64,000 nt of DNA, taken from assembly GCA_034505955.1 (NCBI GenBank), contig JAPDQK010000028.1:8660-72659 (forward strand), in the 5' to 3' direction. Numbering within the stretch: position 1 is the stretch's first letter; the number at the start of each line of letters is the position of its first letter. The notes beneath the pieces were generated by a model. That model saw nothing but the letters and a program-made list of their open reading frames with translations. It was not told the origin of the DNA and did no database searches. The DNA is from Zhuqueibacter pondensis (GTDB taxonomy: Bacteria > Zhuqueibacterota > Zhuqueibacteria > Zhuqueibacterales > Zhuqueibacteraceae). Positions 59,141-64,000 of the stretch are shown here, in pieces. Position numbers and translations under genes: made by a program.

Positions 59141-59359
59141 TTATTTCAACTGTTGAAAAATTTCATCCGGCTCCGGAAAGCGGCCTGTTTGCTTTTTGGA
59201 AAAAATCAAACGGCCGTCCTTCGTGACTTCAAAAACGCCGCCGCCACTTTCAATCAGCTCGACTCGCAAGTTCGGAAAACGCTTCCCAATTTCCGCCTTC
59301 AAACTGGAGGCGCGAGGGAAATAGTTTCAAATCACACAATATTCGATCGTGACTTTCAT
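59141..59359 (-). CDS. SelW-like (Rdx family) selenoprotein with in-frame UGA
   Basis: Translation from ATG 59359 with the UGA at 59327-59329 read as selenocysteine (U11) gives 72 residues. They begin MKVTIEYCVIUNYFPRASSL, continue GKRFPNLRVELIESGGGVFE and VTKDGRLIFSKKQTGRFPEP, and end at TAA 59141. C8-x-x-U11, the GGVFEV strand and the FSKKxTGRFPEP tail are the signature of the SelT/SelW/SelH (Rdx) thioredoxin-like family, which usually has CxxC or CxxU. The ATG overlaps the stop of the upstream aminopeptidase (ATGA), showing translational coupling. A hairpin follows the UGA. The frame has no other start codon past the UGA that would make sense of the N-terminal half. Redox function is known only for the family. 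Confidence 0.9.
59283..59320 (-). promoter_or_regulatory. Candidate bacterial SECIS hairpin
   Basis: Starting 6 nt after the UGA, the RNA can pair UUCCC (59316-59320) with GGGAA (59283-59287), and CGCC (59309-59312) with GGCG (59294-59297). This leaves an 11-nt apical loop UCCAGUUUGAA whose GU lies where SelB-binding bacterial SECIS loops carry theirs. The apical loop begins about 21 nt from the UGA, within the usual 15-25 nt. Confidence 0.65.
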
Positions 59360-60558
59360 ACCAAAACCTCATCAGGAAGAGTTTTTTCCCTGCTTCTTCT
59401 GCGTTTCATGGGCAACGGTGCAAAATCGTCATATTCATGTGTGAGATTCTCCGGATTGAGCGGCTGCAAATCCGAGGGCACGAAACGGCCGTCTTTGCGC
59501 ACCAGTTCGCCGTCGAACCAGATTTCACCGCCGCCGTATTCCGGCGTTTGAATCATTACCATGTCCCAATGAATCTGGGAACGGTTGCCGTTGTCGGCAT
59601 TCTCGTAGGCATTGCCCGGGGTCAAATGGAAAGAACCGGCAATTTTCTCATCGAAAAGAATATCCAGCATCGGCCGCGTAATGAACGGATTGAACCCGAG
59701 CGAAAATTCACCGACGTACCGCGCGCCTTCATCGGTGTTGAAAATTTCATTCAAGCGCGCGCTTTTGGCCGCCGACTCCGCCGTGGCGTCGATGATCCTG
59801 CCGTTGCGAAACTCCAATTTGACGTCGGAAAACGTCACGCCTTGATAAATCGTCGGGGCATTGAAACTGATGATGCCGTTAACCGAATTGCGCACCGGCG
59901 CGGTGAAACACTCACCATCCGGAATGTTGAATTCGCCGCCACAGGGAACCGCCGGCATCCCTTTGATGCTGAAGCTCAGATCGGTTTCCGGACCGAGAAT
60001 ATGGACGCGATCGGTGCTCTCCATCCACGCTTTGAGCGCCTGCATGGCTTCGGTCATGCGGCCATAGTTCATCGTGCAGACCTCAAAGTAGAAATCTTCA
60101 AACGCCTCGGTGCTCATGCCGGCCTGCTGCGCCATCGCCGAATTGGGATAGCGCAAAACTACCCATTTGGTTTTCAGGCGAATGTCATGATGCACCGGCT
60201 GAAAAATATGGCGCTGCAAATAATTCATCTTGATGCCGGGAACATCCGACATCTCACAGATATTGTCATTGCCACGGACGCCGATGTAGGCATCCATTCT
60301 TTCCATGCGATATTTTTCAATCTCGCCGAGCAAGCGAAAGGCGTCTTCACCGTATTTGCGGTAAAGCTGCCGCAACACCTTGTTGTGCTTGGTCTCGACA
60401 ATCGGAATCGCTCCGCGATCAACCGCAGCGGCAATCAATTCGTTGACAAAGGTCTCCGGAACGTCGAAGGCTTCTATTAAAACCCGTTCGCCTTTTTGCA
60501 GACGGGTGGAATGCGAAGTCAATACCTCTGCCAGTCGTGCAAGTCGTGGATCAGTCAT
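59356..60558 (-). CDS. M29-family aminopeptidase
   Basis: The 400-residue protein starts at ATG 60558 (MTDPRLARLAEVLTSHSTRL); two upstream in-frame ATGs are also possible. The ligands expected for M29 AmpT-type peptidases are present: Glu in GGEFNIPDGECFTAP, Glu in VGEFSLGFNP, His in IAGSFHLTPG and His-x-Asp in SQIHWDMV. Full-length and probably active, unlike the pseudoenzyme at 23367-24320. It is the first gene of a unit with the selenoprotein (ATGA overlap). Confidence 0.9.
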   Translation of the reverse strand: MTDPRLARLAEVLTSHSTRLQKGERVLIEAFDVPETFVNELIAAAVDRGAIPIVETKHNKVLRQLYRKYGEDAFRLLGEIEKYRMERMDAYIGVRGNDNICEMSDVPGIKMNYLQRHIFQPVHHDIRLKTKWVVLRYPNSAMAQQAGMSTEAFEDFYFEVCTMNYGRMTEAMQALKAWMESTDRVHILGPETDLSFSIKGMPAVPCGGEFNIPDGECFTAPVRNSVNGIISFNAPTIYQGVTFSDVKLEFRNGRIIDATAESAAKSARLNEIFNTDEGARYVGEFSLGFNPFITRPMLDILFDEKIAGSFHLTPGNAYENADNGNRSQIHWDMVMIQTPEYGGGEIWFDGELVRKDGRFVPSDLQPLNPENLTHEYDDFAPLPMKRRRSREKTLPDEVLV

Positions 60559-60744
60559 AGAACAGGAATCACCCGAGTTGAAGTTCATGGTGCCGTCATC
60601 GCGCAACAGGCGCATTCTCTTAGGCGCCACTTCAGACACCGACAAACGAGTCCAGACAGAATGACTCGAAACGTGTTAATTACTACCCATAGCCCTAATG
60701 AATTTTGACGTTCAAGCTCGGTAATGTGTCATTAACCTCATCAT

Positions 60745-60812
60745 GTCATTCCGTAGGAATCTTCTTCCAATTGAGCACACACAGAATTAAAAAGAGATTC
60801 TTCCAAAATGAC
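60745..60812. repeat. Dispersed inverted-repeat element, copy C
   Basis: Starts GTCATTCCGTAGGAATCTTC and ends GATTCTTCCAAAATGAC. The AATCTTCTTCC/GAGATTCTTCC pieces are partly inverted. It lies in the gene-free stretch 60559-61289. Confidence 0.6.
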
Positions 60813-61175
60813 ATTTGCCGTGGTGTGGTAATGATCTTACCGATTTTGATTGTCAAAACTCATCAGCGTAGCCTACCCAAAGAACGCTTTCCCTTGCGGG
60901 ATGATATTAAAATATAGTGAATTAAAGCCAGTTTGTCAACAGTCCTCTTGCATGCGGTCACATCAATTGCCGTCAGATTCAAGGCGGTAATTGCCCTGTG
61001 ATCGTCATGAACTCGGCTGTACAACCGGCTTCGATCACAACGAAAATAATATACCTGCAGATGAACAAAAATGGCAAAAGATTGTTGCAACGTGAACAGG
61101 GGTGCGCTCGATGAGGACGGGAGGATTTTGTCGGGGTGAAACAAAAACGTAAGAGTTCACTACCCCTTTTGAAAT

Positions 61176-61231
61176 ATCATTCTGGAAGACTGCGTCTGTA
61201 GGCTCTACGAGCCATAGGCCTGCGGAATGAC
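61176..61231. repeat. Dispersed inverted-repeat element, copy D (reverse orientation)
   Basis: In reverse complement it starts GTCATTCCGCAGGCCTATGG and ends GCAGTCTTCCAGAATGA, closely matching both ends of copy B but lacking its ~60-bp middle. The stretch 60813-61175 shows no convincing gene. Confidence 0.6.
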
Positions 61232-61289
61232 ACCATTAGAGGGGATAGTGAACTGTTACACAAAACAATGATGATTCATACCTCGGGCA

Positions 61290-61856
61290 TCATTCATCCT
61301 GTACTGTATAAAAAATCGTCACCGTTGGCTTGAACTTTGGCAGCAACTCCACGATACCTTGACGAAACGCCTTGTCTCCGGCGTTCCGGTGCGAGGCAAC
61401 TAAAAGCCCGTGGTTGGAGACTCCGCCTTTCACCCAGTGTTCAACCAACCGGGTAATGTCCAATTTGACCTCCTCAGTTCCGGCCTGCTTGCGGCGAATG
61501 TGGCCAATGGCAGGATAAACGTTATAATTGAAATCGGACAGCGCTTTGCCATCCGCTGTCGCCGCCAGAATCTCCAACAGTTTGCCTCCCACTTGCCCTC
61601 GCTGCGCCGGCGTAATCACCTGAACTCCGAAACTCAGCTCGGCATAGTCGATAAGCAAGTTTTCGATTTTGACCTCGGTTGGCAGACCGACGAGAGAAAA
61701 TTGAAAGTGCAGCGCAAACTCGTCATCCCCCATCTGTTTGACAATAACATTAATCTTTTCAATTACCAGCTTCCCAGCATACGTTTCTGCCGGAATGGCG
61801 AAGGCTGCTAAAGCGATAGCAACCAGCAACAATTTTGCTGTGGCTTTCATCTTCAT
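61290..61856 (-). CDS. Secreted DNRLRE-like protein
   Basis: The 188-residue protein has a signal peptide (KLLLVAIALAAFAIPAETYA) and GGAGG upstream of the second of two close ATGs. The mature part is beta-rich, with KLDITRLVEHWVKGGVSNHG as in DNRLRE/TGF-propeptide-like carbohydrate-adhesion modules. Function unknown; it lies upstream of, but separate from, the repeats. Confidence 0.6.
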   Translation of the reverse strand: MKMKATAKLLLVAIALAAFAIPAETYAGKLVIEKINVIVKQMGDDEFALHFQFSLVGLPTEVKIENLLIDYAELSFGVQVITPAQRGQVGGKLLEILAATADGKALSDFNYNVYPAIGHIRRKQAGTEEVKLDITRLVEHWVKGGVSNHGLLVASHRNAGDKAFRQGIVELLPKFKPTVTIFYTVQDE

Positions 61857-61890
61857 TCCTCCGTGAAAAAGATTGAATGCTTTACCTAAA

Positions 61891-64000
61891 TTAACGCACC
61901 ACGGTTAACTTGCGAGAATCGACAAACTGTTTGCCGCTTGCCAAGCACTGTGCTTGTAAGCGATAAAAATAAATGCCCGAACTAACGGGCTGCCCATTCT
62001 CGTTCTTGCCGTCCCAAACCAATTCAATCTTGCCATTTTCAAAATTCGTACCGGAAGTCAGTGTTCTTACCAGCTTGCCTTGCAGATCGTAAATAAACAC
62101 CTCAACCGCGGCTCTTTCCGACAAGTCAAAGCGAATGTGAGCAGCGGCGTTATTCACTGAAAATGGATTGGGATAACTCTGGGCAAGCAAAAAGTTTTCG
62201 GGAGGAGTTGTGGCAAGTATTTCTTCTGGCGCTGCGGCTTTGCCGGTTTGCCCGCCGCGACCGGCGTCGGGATTGGGATTGGGCAATGGCTCAGAAACAT
62301 CAACAGGTCCGTAATGTACGACCGCTTGCCAGTAATTGCCGCGGGCATTGAAAGTTGTTGCCGTGGTATTGTAAATGCCATAAGCGAGATCACTGTAAAA
62401 GTTGTTGCTCTGATTATTTGCAAAGCCATTACCGGCAGTTAAATATTGCGCCAGCACACAGGCCTCCCAGTTGGGCGCGAATTGCCCGCCATTTTTGCCG
62501 AACAGGTTCCACTTCAGCAAGCTGGGTTGGCCCTGCTCGAGCACAACGCCATAATCATTCTCATAAATATCGTTATCGTGAATGTTCGGCGTCGCGGCAT
62601 TGATGAGGAGAATGCCTTTCGTGCAACCGCCGATGGCATTGCTGTCAATAGTCGTCGCCGTCGTGGCGTTGGCTTGAATGCCGGCAGTGGTGCAGGAGGT
62701 GATCGTATTGCCCGAAATGGTGGCCGGTCCGGGAGACATGGCGCGGGCAACACCGATCGGCCCTTCGCTTATCGTGTTGTTCAAGATCGATGGGTTATTG
62801 TTGTTGCCGGTGATTTGAATGCCGTGCGAGCCACCCAGCGTGTTGGTAATCGTGCAATTTTCCACGGTGGGGCTGCCGCCCGAAGTGATATAAACGCCCT
62901 GCTCGGTGAATTCACTGATCGTGCAATTCGTGACCGCGATGTTGGCATTGATACGCAAGGCCTTTTGGGCGTTACGGATGGTGGCATAACTCACACTGCC
63001 GCTGCTGTTGCCGCGATACCAGAGGCCATACCACGTGCCGGAAGCGCCGCTGCGCTCAAAGGTGACACCAGACGACGAGGTGCCGCTGACCGTCAGCGCG
63101 CCATAAACATCGAGGGTGATGCCCGGCCCGAACCGCAAGGTGTTGCTGTGTCGAATTGTCATCGTGCCATTGACTGTGAACAACGTTCCGCTGCTCATGG
63201 TCACGGTGGTGCCGGACAGAATGGTGAGAAAAACGCCGGAGTTCACCGTCACGTTGGCGGAGATATTGACAGTGCCGCCCCAATACGTATTGGCCGTTAC
63301 ATTGCCGGACCAGTTGCCATTCCACGGGCCGAGATCTTCCACTCTGAGCAGCCGGCCTTCACCGGGGCCCAGCGTCAGCGCAAAGGGAAAGGTGGTGCGA
63401 CCGGTGAGATAGTAGTTGGTGATCCCGCCGTTATAAACGTTGGTGACGCGATAAATCCGATTGGCCTGACATTCGAACGTGAGGGTGATCTCCCGCGTTT
63501 CGTTGGACGCGCAGCGGCGGTTGACCACCATGTAATGGTTGACGTTGCTGGCGTTTTGCAGGATGCCGACCTCGACGTAAGTTTCATTCTCCGGGTCATT
63601 GGCGCCGCCGGGAGGTTTGGAGGTCACATCGTACAGATCATAAGTGCCGTCGATTGGCTCGTTGAGGTTCTGATGGATTGAATACCCAGCCCGCCAGGTG
63701 AGATTCATGAAGTTGGCGCCAATTTGAGACAACGTTTGACCGGTATTTTGGTAGTTGTTGTTAATTGCCTTGACCGTGTCATATCGCATGGTCGTGTTGC
63801 GGTTGGTATCAAGCAGGCCATTCTGGCTGTCGGAAGTGGTGGAATACAGATAATAAACTATTCCCTTTGCACTGTAAGCCAAGGCAAGATTGATTTCGCA
63901 CAAAATTTCCGGTTTGGTTGGCTGGCGAAATTTATATTTCCCTGACTCATGGGCTTGTAAGATAACCTGCAGAGGAGTACTGGGCAAATAGGTGCGCAGC
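61891..64000 (-). CDS. Partial secreted beta-helix protein with glycosidase-like N-part and T9SS-type C-terminus
   Basis: About 703 codons are visible; the frame is open to the right edge (LRTYLPSTPLQ...), so the start is outside. The first part (EILCEINLALAYSAKGIVYY, then MRYDTVKAINNNYQNTGQTL) resembles the end of a TIM-barrel glycoside hydrolase. It is followed by a beta-sandwich and a right-handed beta-helix (GVYITSGGSPTVENCTITN; NPSILNNTISEG; PNIHDNDIYEN). The C-terminal ~85 residues are a FlgD/T9SS type A module (SYPNPFSVNNAAAHIRFDL; VEVFIYDLQGKLVRTL; SGIYFYRLQA). Likely a surface glycan-active enzyme. Confidence 0.8.
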   Translation of the reverse strand, partial: LRTYLPSTPLQVILQAHESGKYKFRQPTKPEILCEINLALAYSAKGIVYYLYSTTSDSQNGLLDTNRNTTMRYDTVKAINNNYQNTGQTLSQIGANFMNLTWRAGYSIHQNLNEPIDGTYDLYDVTSKPPGGANDPENETYVEVGILQNASNVNHYMVVNRRCASNETREITLTFECQANRIYRVTNVYNGGITNYYLTGRTTFPFALTLGPGEGRLLRVEDLGPWNGNWSGNVTANTYWGGTVNISANVTVNSGVFLTILSGTTVTMSSGTLFTVNGTMTIRHSNTLRFGPGITLDVYGALTVSGTSSSGVTFERSGASGTWYGLWYRGNSSGSVSYATIRNAQKALRINANIAVTNCTISEFTEQGVYITSGGSPTVENCTITNTLGGSHGIQITGNNNNPSILNNTISEGPIGVARAMSPGPATISGNTITSCTTAGIQANATTATTIDSNAIGGCTKGILLINAATPNIHDNDIYENDYGVVLEQGQPSLLKWNLFGKNGGQFAPNWEACVLAQYLTAGNGFANNQSNNFYSDLAYGIYNTTATTFNARGNYWQAVVHYGPVDVSEPLPNPNPDAGRGGQTGKAAAPEEILATTPPENFLLAQSYPNPFSVNNAAAHIRFDLSERAAVEVFIYDLQGKLVRTLTSGTNFENGKIELVWDGKNENGQPVSSGIYFYRLQAQCLASGKQFVDSRKLTVVR

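Noticed and set aside
60863..61144. 93-codon minus-strand frame
   Set aside because: No ribosome-binding site or motif, and located in a repeat-rich intergenic stretch.

Overview
The window is bacterial chromosome of medium GC content, almost fully coding, with no rRNA, tRNA, phage or CRISPR locus that I could see. Secreted proteins carrying FlgD/type-IX-like C-terminal modules (Tyr-Pro-Asn-Pro motifs), Reg_prop sensor proteins, parallel beta-helix proteins, a GatA/GatB pair and many toxin-antitoxin (TA) genes suggest an uncultured member of the FCB (Fibrobacteres-Chlorobi-Bacteroidetes) superphylum, such as candidate division KSB1 or the Calditrichota neighbourhood. That placement is inference. 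A 96-base run of N with duplicated flanks shows that this is a draft, probably metagenome-derived, assembly.

Layout. 1-5 kb: gatB and gatA separated by a MazEF pair, with an HEPN/MNT pair immediately upstream of gatA and another TA remnant at the left edge. 5-20 kb: a long minus-strand housekeeping run purB-purC-psd-pssA-purS-[three secreted proteins]-purQ-DUF4321-tatA-tatA, plus hicAB, two retropepsin-like genes around a transaldolase, truA and ecfT. 21-31 kb: a plus-strand peptide-catabolism cluster (one M20 peptidase, two M29-type proteins), a lipoprotein, an MFS transporter, methylmalonyl-CoA epimerase, another MazF pair, an ATP-dependent DNA ligase and an Rpn-type nuclease. 31-44 kb: uvrC, an NHL protein, a DUF2279 protein, then a corrinoid methyltransferase cluster (two MttB-family proteins without pyrrolysine, and one corrinoid protein) and a YncE/phosphoesterase fusion. 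44-58 kb: a TumE/TumA pair, a LysM protein, a sigma-54 response regulator with a stand-alone DHp-like protein, a broken PIN toxin with an intact antitoxin, and two very large sensor proteins. 58-64 kb: an M29 aminopeptidase translationally coupled to a SelW-like selenoprotein gene with an in-frame UGA, a class A beta-lactamase-like hydrolase, and secreted proteins running off the right edge.

The strongest new observation is the selenoprotein at 59141-59359. It is an Rdx/SelW-type protein with a Cys-x-x-Sec motif, a hairpin just 3' of the UGA, and an ATGA overlap with the preceding aminopeptidase. It is easily missed because the UGA splits it. Other points of interest are: a sigma-54-type promoter just downstream of the sigma-54 activator gene and facing a LysM/membrane-protein operon; an M29 paralogue that has lost its metal ligands; a giant sensor kinase whose phosphoacceptor histidine is replaced; at least three families of short dispersed inverted repeats, one of which supplies the last codons of uvrC; and purS and purQ pushed 5.3 kb apart by a secreted-protein cassette.
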